Source: Methanosarcina sp. 2.H.T.1A.6
GTDB lineage: Archaea; Halobacteriota; Methanosarcinia; Methanosarcinales; Methanosarcinaceae
Direction: 5' to 3'
Length of the DNA stretch: 64,000 bases
NCBI RefSeq assembly: GCF_000979455.1
Contig: NZ_JJOY01000038.1
Span: forward strand, 59,656-123,655
The notes beneath the pieces were generated by a model. The model was not told where the DNA came from. It worked only from the letters and a program-made list of their open reading frames with translations, and searched no databases. This document shows positions 45,507 through 55,216 of this stretch, in pieces; the first letter of the stretch is position 1, and each line of letters begins with the position of its first letter. The position numbers and the translations under genes were made by a program.

Positions 45507-46658
45507 ATGAAAGCCGTGCTTTTCTTACTTGTTTTATTTCTTATTTCGGTCCTCCCGGCCTCTGCAGCAGATGCCTCTCAGGTCGATGGAACAGGTTCAG
45601 CCCGCATAGCCGAACTCTACAGCGACCTCGAGTCCTTTGATGTAACACTCTACTCAAGCCAGCCGGAGGAGAACCTGACTCTTGAGGTCTCTCTGCTCAG
45701 GCCGGAAAGGGGGAATGAAGAGGTCATTGCTGAACAGGCCTTTTCAACTGGCAGTTTTCCTGCGAATACGATGGTCATGAAAGTTGGCTTCTGGGAGATC
45801 AGGAATGCCGAACGCGGGGCTTACACCCTGAAGGCAAGGCTTCTGGAACAGGGGAACGTGCTTTCAGAATCGGAATATAGTTTTGTTTACGGCAGCAACT
45901 CCGCTTCCAGACTTCAGGTCGATGACCTTGTCCCCAACTCCGAAGGGATCACTGTTGCGCTCTCCCCCAACCAGGCTTCACTTTTTGATCTCGAATACAT
46001 GCTTATAGATGGGCACGATGTCATTTACAGTACAAAAACTGAAAAGGCATCCCTGACAAGTTTCCCGGAAGCTTTTTCCGCATCCTGGGGTACCCTCCTC
46101 GAAAACAATAAAGAGTATACGGGAAGGGTGAAGGTCCGGGTCTATTCTCCCAGTAGAGGGTTTATCGCTTCAGCAGAGAATTTCACTTCCAGAGACGATG
46201 CAGAGATTACTGATATCTATCAAGATGAGACCGGAGCAAGTGCAACTGTTTTAGGGCGTTCCCAGGTGCCTTTTGGAGGAAACCTGGTTTTTTCCGTATA
46301 TAAACTGCAGGGAACCTCAGGATCTGGCAGATCCGTGTTTGTTGAATCCGTCCGGGAAAGAGTCCCCGTACTGCTGAATGATGATGATGAGACCGTTGAG
46401 GTTGCCTGGAAAGAAAGGCTCACGGAAGGGGTCTACAGGCTTGAGATCGAACTTTTCGGCAACAATGGAGATGTTATCGAACGCAGGGAAACCATTATTG
46501 AGTCCGATCTTTCCCCCTCAAATGCAAGTAAGGTAAGCCCCGGCACAGGGAACGAAACCCCGGGAGAAAACGGTGGAAACGGCATCCCTGGCTTTTCGGT
46601 TGCTGCCGGGGTTGCAGGGCTTGCCATGGTTTTCGCCCTTTTCAAAAAGCTGCATTAA
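45507..46658 (+). CDS. Secreted PGF-CTERM surface protein
   Basis: The start is ATG 45507 (MKAVLFLLVLFLISVLPASAAD), ten codons inside the longest frame. It gives a clean signal peptide of 20 residues. The 383-residue protein is beta-rich and reads as three Ig-like modules, e.g. LTLEVSLLRPERGNEEVI and NLVFSVYKLQG. An Asn/Gly/Pro linker and the C-terminal signal IPGFSVAAGVAGLAMVFALFKKLH follow. That is a canonical PGF-CTERM tripartite anchor handled by archaeosortase. The FtsX-type permease gene follows 154 bases downstream, which suggests the two act together at the cell surface. Confidence 0.82.
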   Translation: MKAVLFLLVLFLISVLPASAADASQVDGTGSARIAELYSDLESFDVTLYSSQPEENLTLEVSLLRPERGNEEVIAEQAFSTGSFPANTMVMKVGFWEIRNAERGAYTLKARLLEQGNVLSESEYSFVYGSNSASRLQVDDLVPNSEGITVALSPNQASLFDLEYMLIDGHDVIYSTKTEKASLTSFPEAFSASWGTLLENNKEYTGRVKVRVYSPSRGFIASAENFTSRDDAEITDIYQDETGASATVLGRSQVPFGGNLVFSVYKLQGTSGSGRSVFVESVRERVPVLLNDDDETVEVAWKERLTEGVYRLEIELFGNNGDVIERRETIIESDLSPSNASKVSPGTGNETPGENGGNGIPGFSVAAGVAGLAMVFALFKKLH

Positions 46659-46731
46659 AACCCGTTTGTGTAAAAGCACAGATGTACCACAGATGTACCA
46701 ATCAGGAAAAAATCCTGAACAACATCCGAAT

Positions 46732-46788
46732 AAAGCTCAAAACAGCTAAAAAAGCTCAAAACAGCTAAAAAAGCTCAAAACAGCTAAA
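46732..46788. repeat. 19-bp tandem repeat before the permease gene
   Basis: Three exact copies of AAAGCTCAAAACAGCTAAA end 24 bases before the permease start. No normal ribosome binding site is seen between. Confidence 0.85.
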
Positions 46789-46812
46789 AAAGCCAAAAAA
46801 GCCGTGAATCCC

Positions 46813-47982
46813 ATGCGCTATGAACTCTTTATTGCCCTAAGGCAGATCCGGGCAAGAAAATTCCAGACTCTCCTTTCGGTAGGCGCAATAGCTCTTGCTG
46901 TGATGGTACTCACGGTTTCCCAGGCTCTCATGGTTGGTTTTACAGGGGAGCTTTACGACACTACCGTAAACAAACTCCCTCAAGTCTCGGTCTCTCCGCA
47001 GGAAGGTGAAGATCACATCTACCTCTACAGGAATCTCATGGAGGAGATCAGTTCAATCGAAGGAGTTACTGCAGTTTCTCCTTTCCTTACGGGGCAGGCT
47101 TCTTTCCGGTTCAAGGACAATTCCCTCAATGCTGAGCTTAAAGGGGTGGTCCCTTTAAAGGAAAATGAAATCAGCTTGATTGAAGAAGATATTGTAGAAG
47201 GCAGTTTCCGGGAACTCGAGTTCTCAAGAAATACAGTGGTTATCGGCTCAAGGCTGGCAGATAAACTTGAAGTTAATCTGGGCGATTCCGTAGATGTATC
47301 TTTTCCGAATGCAAATCCTCTTTCTCTTAGAATTGTGGGGATTTTTCATACTGGCTCCCCTCTGGACGAGTCTCTGACCTATACTTCCCTGGATACTGCC
47401 CAGCAATTCTATGATGTCCCGGATGTGGTTAATGGCATTTCAGTCCGGCTCAGGGATTTTAATACGGATCGGGAAATCGCAGCCGAGATCGGGAAAACCG
47501 GTTATAAGGCAAAAGGCTGGACCGAGACAAACCCTGCAATCCTCCGTACCATTGCTATCGAAAGCACTTCAAACAACGTTATATATGGCCTTATTATCGT
47601 AATAGCCTCTTTTGGCGTGGTCAGTACCCTGAACCTTTCGGTTATCGGTGCAACGGGCCAGATAGGCATGCTCCGCGCCATGGGTGCCCCGGTCTCAAGC
47701 ATCCAGAAGATTTTCATTCTCCAGAGCGGGATTCTCGGCCTGCTGGGCGCCCTTTTCGGTACTTTTGCAGGGGTCCTTATAGCCCTGGCAATAGGTGGGT
47801 ATGAAATCCCGGCAGCTTCTTCAGATGTCTACGGGGGTATTACCTTTATCCCGATTGTTGTCCGCGCTCAGGACATCGTGTTAATTATTGCTGCCGTTTT
47901 CCTGCTGAACCTGATTACCGGAATTTATCCTGCGCGACAGGCAGCGAAGCTGGACCCTGTAAAAGCAATAAGCACACGGTGA
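46813..47982 (+). CDS. FtsX/MacB/LolC-type ABC transporter permease
   Basis: A 389-residue permease (ATG 46813; GTG 46804 is in frame three codons earlier). It has an N-terminal membrane segment (LSVGAIALAVMVLTVSQALMVG), a MacB-like periplasmic core domain at 45-255, and three C-terminal segments (VIYGLIIVIASFGVVSTLNL, GILGLLGALFGTFAGVLIALA, IVLIIAAVFLLNLITGIYPA). The end PARQAAKLDPVKAI is the family signature. It would partner with an ABC ATPase to move or release lipid or lipoprotein, but no ATPase gene is next to it here. Pairing with the upstream PGF-CTERM protein is likely. Confidence 0.9.
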   Translation: MRYELFIALRQIRARKFQTLLSVGAIALAVMVLTVSQALMVGFTGELYDTTVNKLPQVSVSPQEGEDHIYLYRNLMEEISSIEGVTAVSPFLTGQASFRFKDNSLNAELKGVVPLKENEISLIEEDIVEGSFRELEFSRNTVVIGSRLADKLEVNLGDSVDVSFPNANPLSLRIVGIFHTGSPLDESLTYTSLDTAQQFYDVPDVVNGISVRLRDFNTDREIAAEIGKTGYKAKGWTETNPAILRTIAIESTSNNVIYGLIIVIASFGVVSTLNLSVIGATGQIGMLRAMGAPVSSIQKIFILQSGILGLLGALFGTFAGVLIALAIGGYEIPAASSDVYGGITFIPIVVRAQDIVLIIAAVFLLNLITGIYPARQAAKLDPVKAISTR

Positions 47983-48486
47983 AAAAAACACAATGTTACA
48001 ATTCCGGAGGTTACGTTGGAGTACATTCCGGAGGTTATATGTTGGAACACAATATTTGCAGAGAATGCATCAGATTTGTTGACAGTAATCCTTCATAGAT
48101 GCGGAATTCAAAGAACTTTTGAAACTATAATGAGTGTTATATGAAAAATGAGCGGATATGAAAGTCAAGCATTGGATCTGCATGTAAACAGAGAAAAGTT
48201 TAGAGATGAACGGGGTTGGACAAGAAATGAAGTGGTTTGAATATACAATGAAGTGATTTGAATACAAAATAAACGGGATTGAATTATAAATAAAGTTGTT
48301 CGAATAATAAATGAAAGTTGTTTGAATAAGAAATAAAGGGGTTTGATCCAAAAAAAGAGTGCAAGGGGAAGGAAATAAATCCTTAAACGATGACCAATGA
48401 AGAAATAATAAATAATTTACAGCCTTTCCTCAACTCATTCTTCCATTATTCCTTTGCCTGATCTTTTCTGGTCAGATCTTCTGCAT
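47983..48486. repeat. Intergenic region with degenerate 22-24-bp repeats
   Basis: ATTCCGGAGGTTA occurs twice near 48001 and 48026. From about 48225 to 48345 units like AAATGAAGTGGTTTGAATAT are repeated five times with decay. No gene is supported. Confidence 0.55.
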
Positions 48487-48699
48487 TTACTTCTTTTTTG
48501 AATTTTCAGGAAGTTTTTTGTCAGGAGTAACTCCGTAATATTTCGTCCTTGCAGCTCCCCAGATACAGCCGTTTTTCCCGAATATCTTCAGTTCGAGGTT
48601 CTGGATAGATTTGCAGATACTGTTACCTGATCTTGCTCCTTTGCAGACAATACAGAGTTTTTCACAAAAAACAGGGGGATTCCCCTTATTTTCAACCAT
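48487..48699 (-). CDS. Small cysteine-containing protein (70 aa)
   Basis: A 70-residue frame with five cysteines: CEKLCIVCKG near the N-terminus, ICKS and GCIWGAARTKYYG. The even spacing of cysteines and the coding-like make-up suggest a real metal- or cluster-binding small protein. The upstream GGGGACGAGGA lies close to the ATG and could serve as ribosome site. No family is recognised. It is convergent with the permease gene and on the same strand as the flavin protein gene at 48829. Confidence 0.55.
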   Translation of the reverse strand: MVENKGNPPVFCEKLCIVCKGARSGNSICKSIQNLELKIFGKNGCIWGAARTKYYGVTPDKKLPENSKKK

Positions 48700-48828
48700 T
48701 TCCTCGTCCCCGATTATTCGCGTTCTTCAGATATTGCACCATTACTTTTCATTAATGTACTTATTTGACCGGGTGCCTATATGAAAAGTATTTTGATCGA
48801 ACCATTTTATTTCAGGTATATTTTCATT

Positions 48829-49233
48829 TCACAGAAGTTTCTTTCCAGCTGCAGGACCGGGAGCACACTGGAATACGTCGCTGATCCTGACTTCGATGAG
48901 GGTTTTTGCAGGAAGACCTGGCTTTGCAGCATTCACGATTGCTTTCATCTTATCGAATTTTTCGCCTGAACTGATAATTGCAGCTTCCCCTTTTATCTGG
49001 AAGCAGCCGCCTGTTTCCGGTCCCCATACATAGATTGCTACATTTGGGTTTTCTTCCAGGTTTGCCAAGGATTTAACCATGAAGTTGTCTGCAATCCAGA
49101 TGGTCTCATCATCTACAAGCTGACAGAAACCTATAGGAACTACGTTAGGAACTCCCTCTTTTGAAGCTGTGGCAACAGGAAAGATCTTTACTTTTGAAAA
49201 GGCAGTTTTCATATCTTCATTTAACTTTACCAT
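48829..49233 (-). CDS. Pyridoxamine 5'-phosphate oxidase-like flavin split-barrel protein
   Basis: A 134-residue protein of the PNPOx-like split-barrel superfamily. Typical strands are visible: IFPVATASKEGVPNVVPIGF, ETIWIADNFMVKSLANLEENPNVAIYVW and GCFQIKGEAAII. Members bind FMN or F420 and reduce varied substrates; some bind heme. It is probably a cytoplasmic FMN- or F420-dependent protein of unknown substrate. The C-terminus ends GPAAGKKLL. GGTGA precedes the start. Confidence 0.88.
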   Translation of the reverse strand: MVKLNEDMKTAFSKVKIFPVATASKEGVPNVVPIGFCQLVDDETIWIADNFMVKSLANLEENPNVAIYVWGPETGGCFQIKGEAAIISSGEKFDKMKAIVNAAKPGLPAKTLIEVRISDVFQCAPGPAAGKKLL

Positions 49234-49325
49234 AATATTTCACCATCAGGATGATTTGCAGTACAAATTTATATATTTAAGCGTTAGAATTCTGTACCTG
49301 AGGAGTTATTTGTGTATTTTAATGA

Positions 49326-49496
49326 CCTGTTAGGGCAAAAACCTGTCTAACAGGCTGTCTCAAAACCATACCTGATCGTACATTTGGGTAAGAAATCTCG
49401 GAATACTTATCTTCTTTAAAAATATATATTACATAAAAACTATATTTTTTAAACAAATTAATATAGGTGTTTCACCAGGTTCAAAAGGTACGATCA
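49326..49496. mobile_element. Possible IS footprint (nested inverted repeats)
   Basis: CCTGTTAG (49326-49333) pairs with CTAACAGG (49347-49354), directly followed by CTGTCTCAAAA, a sequence typical of some IS ends. TGATCGTAC (49373-49381) is matched by GTACGATCA (49488-49496). There is no transposase. The surrounding gap 49234-50161 is AT-rich and otherwise empty but for one tiny frame. Confidence 0.35.
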
Positions 49497-49899
49497 AAAG
49501 CAGCAATTTTTACTTCCCTTAAACTTGAGCCTTTTTACCTCCATTTGGCAGGTAGACATTAGATTTCGAGACCTTTTAATGATGGCGTTTTTCATACATT
49601 CTGCGAATATGTATCTGGTTTTAAGCTGGCTAACATATGCCCCAAATCTCACGACCTATATAAACAAAGTAGAATATACATTATTTTTCATAGTTAGGTT
49701 TTCATAAATATTCATAAACATGGGTTTTATACAAAAAGTCTCCAGATACAAAAATTAACCTGTAACGCAAAACAGTCTTTTGATTATGATAACATGTCTC
49801 TTGAGTAAAGCTAAACATTTTAGATTCAGACTCACAGATGGCTGAATATTTGTCAAACAGAGAAAAAAAATTAAATATTGTGAGGACATTTGTAAATAC

Positions 49900-49986
49900 A
49901 TGGAAACAGAATTCAGAAATAATTTACTATCAGCTATTGGATGGTTTATTATCTGGCTTGTTGTCAGGGCGTATTTGAAGATGTAA
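49900..49986 (+). CDS. Possible 28-residue single-span membrane peptide
   Basis: ATG 49900 to TAA 49984-49986 encodes METEFRNNLL, then a hydrophobic helix IGWFIIWLVV, then RAYLKM. The charges flank a short membrane span as in real small membrane proteins. GAGG is about 14 bases upstream, further than ideal. It stands alone in an AT-rich gap. Confidence 0.3.
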   Translation: METEFRNNLLSAIGWFIIWLVVRAYLKM

Positions 49987-50161
49987 GTTACTTAACTTAT
50001 TTCCATAGTGCAGGAGAATTCCGGGAAGATCCAGAATACGGATTGAAAATGGACATTAAGAAATTTACTGAAATTTAGATTTCATGGAGAAACTGTGCTA
50101 CTCTTTTATTATTCCGTGTCTTCCATGATTCCGTGGTTTATGTCTCTTCTTTACCGGGCCT

Positions 50162-52663
50162 TCACCTGTCATCTTTCCTGCGGCCTGCAGCAGGAGGTAG
50201 TTTTGATACTCTACCGGGTGCCGGCCTTTCCGTATTTCTTGCTGTACTTCTTGCAGCACTTCCTGCTTCCGGCCTCGATACCGAATCCCCGGAAGCCTTT
50301 GACTGACCCCTGGGTTCGGTTCTGTTGCCTGTTTTTTTCCAGTATTTTATGCCTTCCGTGCAGCGCCGGTTTACGCAGAAATCCTCTTCCGGACTTTCAC
50401 CCTCTTCTTTTAACCTGAACAGTTTCCAGCCGCAGGTCTGACAGGTTTTATCAAGCAGGGTAAGTTTTCCGGTCTTCGGGACCGAATGCGTGTACCCGCA
50501 GCGCTTCGTACAGCCCAGGAAACGGCTGTCTTTAAAGGAGATCAGGAACATGCTCCCGTCACATTGAGGGCAGGGCCCTACGGTCTCAGGGGGATAGCAT
50601 TCCTTTTCAAGGTCGCATTTAAAGCAGGGCCCTATGCCAACAGCCCAGTTGTATTTGTTTCCTACCTTCAGGACGGCTGCTCCGTCCTTTTTGCATTCTT
50701 TGCTCCTGAGTACTGTGAATGCTCCCGTTTTCGGCAGAGGGAACGAGTTTCTGCAGTCTGGATAGCCTGTGCAGCCTACAAAACGCCCCGTGTCCGTCTG
50801 TACAATCTTGAGCACGTGCCCGCAAGCCTTACAGGTCCCGATGTAATTTTTCTTGTCTTCAAGGGCAGCTTCGTCCTTGATCGTGCCTGCAATGCTTGAA
50901 GTCAGCTCCTTTTTGTTTGCTTCAAGCTGGGCATACATCTCTTTTATCAGGGCTGTGCCCTCATCAAGGGCAGCTTCGAACTCTTTTTTCCCATCTTCTA
51001 CTTCCTGGATCAGGGCTTCGATCTTTGAGCGGATGTCTGGCCTGACGAGGATCGGCACAGTCAGGGAGAGCCCTTCCATCAGGGTAAAGCCTGTATCAAG
51101 GATCGAGACCGTCTTTCCTTTTGTCTCGAAATACCCTCGCTTCTTGTTTGTTTCTATATGGGACGGAGCTGTTGCTTTTGTTCCTATCCCGTGCTTGTCC
51201 ATAAGGGTAAGGAGTTCGGCTTCGGTCAACTTCTTCGGGGGGCTGGTTTTGGACTTTATGTTGCTCAGCTTTTTTATGTCTACTTTCTCTTTTTCCTCTA
51301 CAAACGGGAGAAGCTTATCTTTTTTATTTTCAAAAGGATAAACCTCGAGCCAGCCTGAATCTTTAAGCACTGTCCCTGAGGAGTCGAAAGGTTCTTCCTG
51401 AACCTGCAGGTGAAGGTGAGTCTTTTCAAAAACAGCTGCAGGCATCAGGTTTGCCAGGAAATGCCTTGCGATAAGGTCATAGACCTCTGCCGCCTGCGGG
51501 ATGTTTACTGCAGCACTTATTTCTCTCCTTGCAGCCGCCCGGATAGGATGTATAGGAGGGTGGTCATGTGCGTCCTTTTCCCCGTTTTTCGGCACTATCG
51601 GGGCAGCGAGGATTGACTCGGCAAAGGGCTTATACTCGGTCTGCCTTGCAAAATCAAAGACCAGAGACTTAAAATCAAAATCATCTGCGTATTTATTGGT
51701 CTCTGTCCTCGGATAGCTTGTAAACCCTGCAAGGTAGAGTTGTTCTGCTACTTCAAGGGCAGCTTCCGGGCTGATTCCCAGGAACTTTGAAGCCCGTTTC
51801 AGATACTCTGTGGTGTTAAGCGGGTTTGGAGGGCTGGTCTTTGTTTCCTTTACCGTCTTCTTTACTACAAGGCCTTCTTTTGCCCCCTTTAACCTCTTGA
51901 AGATCTCAACTGCTTTTTCTTTGTCGTGGATGTTTCCTGCCCTGTGGGTACCCTCAAATTCCCCACCTTTTGCAGCGAAAATTGCAGTAATCTTCCAGAA
52001 GTCCTTTGTCTCAAAAGCCCGGATGGTCTTTTCCCGCTCATAAACAAAACCACAGGTAGGTGTTTGGCACGGCCCTATTGAAAGGATGTCTTTTGTCCTT
52101 GCTTTTTCCCTGACCGAAAGCGTGACGAAACGTGTAAAAGCTGCCCCCATCTTCAGGTCAAGGATCTGGCGGGCTTCCGCAGCCATTGCCATGTTGTAGT
52201 CAGGGTCTACAGGGTTTTCAAAAGCTTTCTTGACTTCTTTTGGGGAAAGAGCCGAAAAACGTGCCCTTGAGACCGGTACGTTTGTAACCTCCTCTGAAAG
52301 GGTCTTGGCCTCAAACCCTATGTTTTCCCCTTCCCTGTCGTAGTCGCATGCAAGGATAATTTTGTCTGCCCTTTTTGCCAGGTTTTTCACTGCGGCTGCA
52401 TACTCTGCCCTGGTCACGAACTTTTCAGGGTAAACTCCAAGGAGTACACCGGGGTCAACCTCATTCCACTTGTTATATTTTTCAGGAAAATCATAGTTCA
52501 TGATATGCCCGGATAAACCCATCACGAACCATTCTTCCCCTTTCCACTTGAACTCGTAAGCAGGCAGCCCTTCCACTGAGATTTTATCTACTTCCCCCTC
52601 GCCCAGGATACTAGCAATCTGGGCCGCTGCCTTATTCTTTTCTGCAAATGCGACAACTGTCAT
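50162..52663 (-). CDS. topA: DNA topoisomerase I (type IA)
   Basis: An 833-residue type IA topoisomerase that relaxes negative supercoils. The Toprim domain has the acidic triad in CDYDREGENIGFE (residues 106-118). The active-site tyrosine is Y317 in LAGFTSYPRTETNKY. The domain order is Toprim, central gate domains, and then a C-terminal region (640-790) with several Cys-rich zinc ribbons: CKACG...GCTGYPDC, CFKCDLEKEC, CPQCDG...GCTKRCG and CQTCG...CVNRRC. A basic, low-complexity tail of about 45 residues ends the protein. The length is normal for archaeal TopA with Zn ribbons. The gene is divergent from thiC. Confidence 0.96.
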   Translation of the reverse strand: MTVVAFAEKNKAAAQIASILGEGEVDKISVEGLPAYEFKWKGEEWFVMGLSGHIMNYDFPEKYNKWNEVDPGVLLGVYPEKFVTRAEYAAAVKNLAKRADKIILACDYDREGENIGFEAKTLSEEVTNVPVSRARFSALSPKEVKKAFENPVDPDYNMAMAAEARQILDLKMGAAFTRFVTLSVREKARTKDILSIGPCQTPTCGFVYEREKTIRAFETKDFWKITAIFAAKGGEFEGTHRAGNIHDKEKAVEIFKRLKGAKEGLVVKKTVKETKTSPPNPLNTTEYLKRASKFLGISPEAALEVAEQLYLAGFTSYPRTETNKYADDFDFKSLVFDFARQTEYKPFAESILAAPIVPKNGEKDAHDHPPIHPIRAAARREISAAVNIPQAAEVYDLIARHFLANLMPAAVFEKTHLHLQVQEEPFDSSGTVLKDSGWLEVYPFENKKDKLLPFVEEKEKVDIKKLSNIKSKTSPPKKLTEAELLTLMDKHGIGTKATAPSHIETNKKRGYFETKGKTVSILDTGFTLMEGLSLTVPILVRPDIRSKIEALIQEVEDGKKEFEAALDEGTALIKEMYAQLEANKKELTSSIAGTIKDEAALEDKKNYIGTCKACGHVLKIVQTDTGRFVGCTGYPDCRNSFPLPKTGAFTVLRSKECKKDGAAVLKVGNKYNWAVGIGPCFKCDLEKECYPPETVGPCPQCDGSMFLISFKDSRFLGCTKRCGYTHSVPKTGKLTLLDKTCQTCGWKLFRLKEEGESPEEDFCVNRRCTEGIKYWKKTGNRTEPRGQSKASGDSVSRPEAGSAARSTARNTERPAPGRVSKLPPAAGRRKDDR

Positions 52664-52822
52664 GATGAAAAACCTGAACTCCTGTGATACGGATAAAAGA
52701 TGAAATGCGGAAAGATCTTCGGGTTTCTTTCTTACAGAGTTTGCTTATAAGTACTTCTGTAAAACCTCAACTCTTTATAATACAATTCCTGCAGGCAGTT
52801 TTCTTTGCTTTTTGCGGCAAAC

Positions 52823-52946
52823 ATGTAATATACAAGCAATGTGCACGTAATATACACATCACATATGTAATGTGCAAATGTAATGTACAGATCAAAACAC
52901 AATATGTACATTAGATATCCGTGATTAGATATCCATGTAATGTATC
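52823..52946. promoter_or_regulatory. Repeated TGTAATRTRC motifs upstream of topA
   Basis: The motif (A/C)(T/C)GTAAT(A/G)T(A/G)C appears near 52823, 52845, 52864, 52878 and 52935, with one inverted ATGTACATT near 52903. The repeats lie 160-280 bases upstream of the topA start, in the divergent topA-thiC region. They might be binding sites for a supercoiling-responsive or thiamine-related regulator; this is inference. Confidence 0.4.
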
Positions 52947-53051
52947 CGCACATGATTTATATATTTCGCCATTTATAGATTATTGGTGGCTTTCCGCAGA
53001 ATGAAAAGTTATATATCAGTATACCGTTTGTTCTACTTTGCAACCCCGGGC

Positions 53052-53095
53052 CATAGAGATTAATCGTTATAGTCACAGAGATTAATCGGTGTAGT
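53052..53095 (+). promoter_or_regulatory. 22-bp direct repeat upstream of thiC
   Basis: CATAGAGATTAATCGTTATA and CACAGAGATTAATCGGTGTA (with GT added) lie head to tail, ending 81 bases before the thiC ATG. A helical spacing of two turns fits an operator. No TPP riboswitch (no CTGAGA box) is present. Confidence 0.4.
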
Positions 53096-53176
53096 TAATT
53101 ATTATAGCTGGGTCGTTTTGTACAACTGATATATTCTTATACTTACCCCCATTCCCCCTCATCATACGGAGTAACA

Positions 53177-54463
53177 ATGACGCTGATGGAAGACGCTAAA
53201 AAGGGAATCGTCACCCCCTCAATAGAAGCCGTGGCAAAAGCCGAAGGAATCGACCCCGAAACTGTCCGCTCCTGCGTGGCAAAAGGGCTGATAGCCATCC
53301 CCAAAAACAACAGGCGAGAAACCCTCCCTGTCGGGATTGGCAAATACATGAGCACAAAAATCAATGCCAACATAGGCACATCAAGGGACTGCATCGACAT
53401 CGATGCCGAAATCGAGAAAGCAATAGCTGCAGAAGCCTTCGGGGCTCATGCAGTAATGGACCTCTCCACAGGCGGGGACCTGAATGAGATCCGTACCCGT
53501 ATCCTTAAAGCCGTAAACATCCCCGTAGGGACCGTCCCGATCTACCAGGCTGCAGCTTCCCAGAAAGTTGTCGTGGAAATGACCTCTGACGACATGTTCA
53601 ACGCTGTCAGAAAGCATGCAGAACAGGGCGTGGACTTTGTAACCGTGCATGCCGGGGTCAACTTAAATTCTCTCGAGCGCCTGCGCCAGAGCGACAGGAT
53701 CATGAACGTGGTAAGCCGCGGAGGTTCTTTTACCCTTGCCTGGATGCTCCACAACGGGGAAGACAACCCCTTCTTTGCCGAATTTGACTATCTCCTTGAA
53801 ATCGCAAAAGAGTACGACATGACCCTGAGCCTTGGAGACGGCATGCGCCCGGGCTGTATTGCCGATGCTTCCGACCGCCCAAAGTTTATGGAGTTCATCA
53901 CCCTCGGAGAGCTCGTAAAGCGGGCCCGTGCCGTCGATGTCCAGACCTTTGTGGAAGGTCCGGGCCATGTCCCCTTAAACGAGATTGAACTCAGCGTCAG
54001 GGGCATGAAAGAGCTCTGCGACGGAGCCCCCCTCTACCTCCTCGGCCCTCTGGTTACCGATATCGCTCCTGGCTTTGACCACATCACCGGGGCAATAGGA
54101 GGCGCAGTTGCCGGGATGTACGGCACGGACTTCCTCTGCATGGTAACTCCCTCCGAACACCTCGCTCTCCCCTCCCTTGAAGATATTAAAGAGGGTCTGC
54201 TCGTAACAAAGATTGCAGCCCACACTATCGACCTCCTGAAAGAAGGCCAAAGGGAAAGCGCCTGGAAGCAGGACACAGCCATGGCCTATGCCCGCAGGGA
54301 CCTTGACTGGGAAAAGCAGTTCGAACTTGCAATCGACGGCGACCGCGCCCGCAAAATCCGGGACGCCCGAAAGACGGAAAGCGACGCCTGTTCCATGTGC
54401 GGCGAACTCTGTGCCGTTAAGATTGTAAAGGAAGCCTTCGAGGAAAAGAAGGCCGAAGAGTGA
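53177..54463 (+). CDS. thiC: Phosphomethylpyrimidine synthase ThiC
   Basis: A 428-residue radical-SAM-type ThiC, which converts aminoimidazole ribotide into hydroxymethylpyrimidine phosphate for thiamine. Core blocks include KINANIGTS near 60, [11 protein letters not shown] near 95, [19 protein letters not shown] and [13 protein letters not shown]. The C-terminus holds the cluster motif CSMCGELC (CxxCx4C type). It is a short, archaeal-type form. GGAG lies five bases before ATG 53177; a second in-frame ATG at 53186 is less well placed. Confidence 0.96.
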   Translation: MTLMEDAKKGIVTPSIEAVAKAEGIDPETVRSCVAKGLIAIPKNNRRETLPVGIGKYMSTKINANIGTSRDCIDIDAEIEKAIAAEAFGAHAVMDLSTGGDLNEIRTRILKAVNIPVGTVPIYQAAASQKVVVEMTSDDMFNAVRKHAEQGVDFVTVHAGVNLNSLERLRQSDRIMNVVSRGGSFTLAWMLHNGEDNPFFAEFDYLLEIAKEYDMTLSLGDGMRPGCIADASDRPKFMEFITLGELVKRARAVDVQTFVEGPGHVPLNEIELSVRGMKELCDGAPLYLLGPLVTDIAPGFDHITGAIGGAVAGMYGTDFLCMVTPSEHLALPSLEDIKEGLLVTKIAAHTIDLLKEGQRESAWKQDTAMAYARRDLDWEKQFELAIDGDRARKIRDARKTESDACSMCGELCAVKIVKEAFEEKKAEE

Positions 54464-54689
54464 AGACGGAAGAGTGAATTCTTTCATTTCTTTTTTCTTC
54501 CAATTCTTTTTCTCCTTTCAATCCCTTTTCTTCTTTCAATTTCTTTTCTTCTTCTCAAAAGGATTGGCGGTTTTTTATCAGTTGGCGGGTATTATTCAGA
54601 GCATCCGAAGATGGAATTTTCATTTTTTTCTTTTGCATCCTGCGGGACTGAAGCCTACCTCCTGGTGTAAGAAAAATAACAGGTGAATT

Positions 54690-55010
54690 CATGCTGGTAT
54701 CAAGAGAACCCAATTACTCAAGAGAAATGTCTCCCTTGCCCGAAAAATACTTTCCCATACCCTGAAAACCGTTATTTAATCCACAGGCAAATATAAGAGC
54801 CTCCGCCAGCTTTTCTGGCAGTCTGTCTAAACAAACCGAAATAAACAGAAAAACAGAGAGTTCTCGGTTTATCGGGTCATTTTTACATGTTAGTTTCTTA
54901 CAGGTGTCATCAGTTGTTTTTACTTTTCGGCCTATCTTTTTGGTCTTTTCTTTCTCTTCTTTTCTTTGTTCAAAAGACCGCTTTCCTTCGTCAAGCGTGG
55001 CAAACCAGAT
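54690..55010 (+). repeat. Composite repeat copy D
   Basis: This shows the GAGAAATGTCTCCCTTGCCC block near 54721, the hairpin CCGCCAG/CTGGCAG (one mismatch) at 54803-54821, and the terminal AAGACCGCTTTCCTTCGTCAAG near 54967. The start block with CGCCGC is absent. The rest of 54464-55216 is T-rich, with four TATCAGTTTA-like repeats near 55030, and no gene. Confidence 0.6.
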
Positions 55011-55216
55011 AATAGAGGACGACTTAACAGTTTACCTTAACAGTTTATCTTATCAGTTTATCTTATGAATTTATAACTTATCAGCTCGTTAATTTTATTC
55101 TGGGAGCACAATTTCGTGGGGACTGCGTGCTTTTTCAGAGAGTTGCCAGTTACCTGTGTTTTTTGTATAACTATTGGGAGCTTTTCGGGTATTTAATAAT
55201 TGATGTGCTGGTTATT

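Noticed and set aside
49525..49707. 60-residue plus-strand frame in the gap before topA
   Set aside because: No ribosome site and biased AT-rich composition; likely chance.
52664..53176. TPP riboswitch upstream of thiC
   Set aside because: No CTGAGA-type box or the expected two-helix layout could be found.
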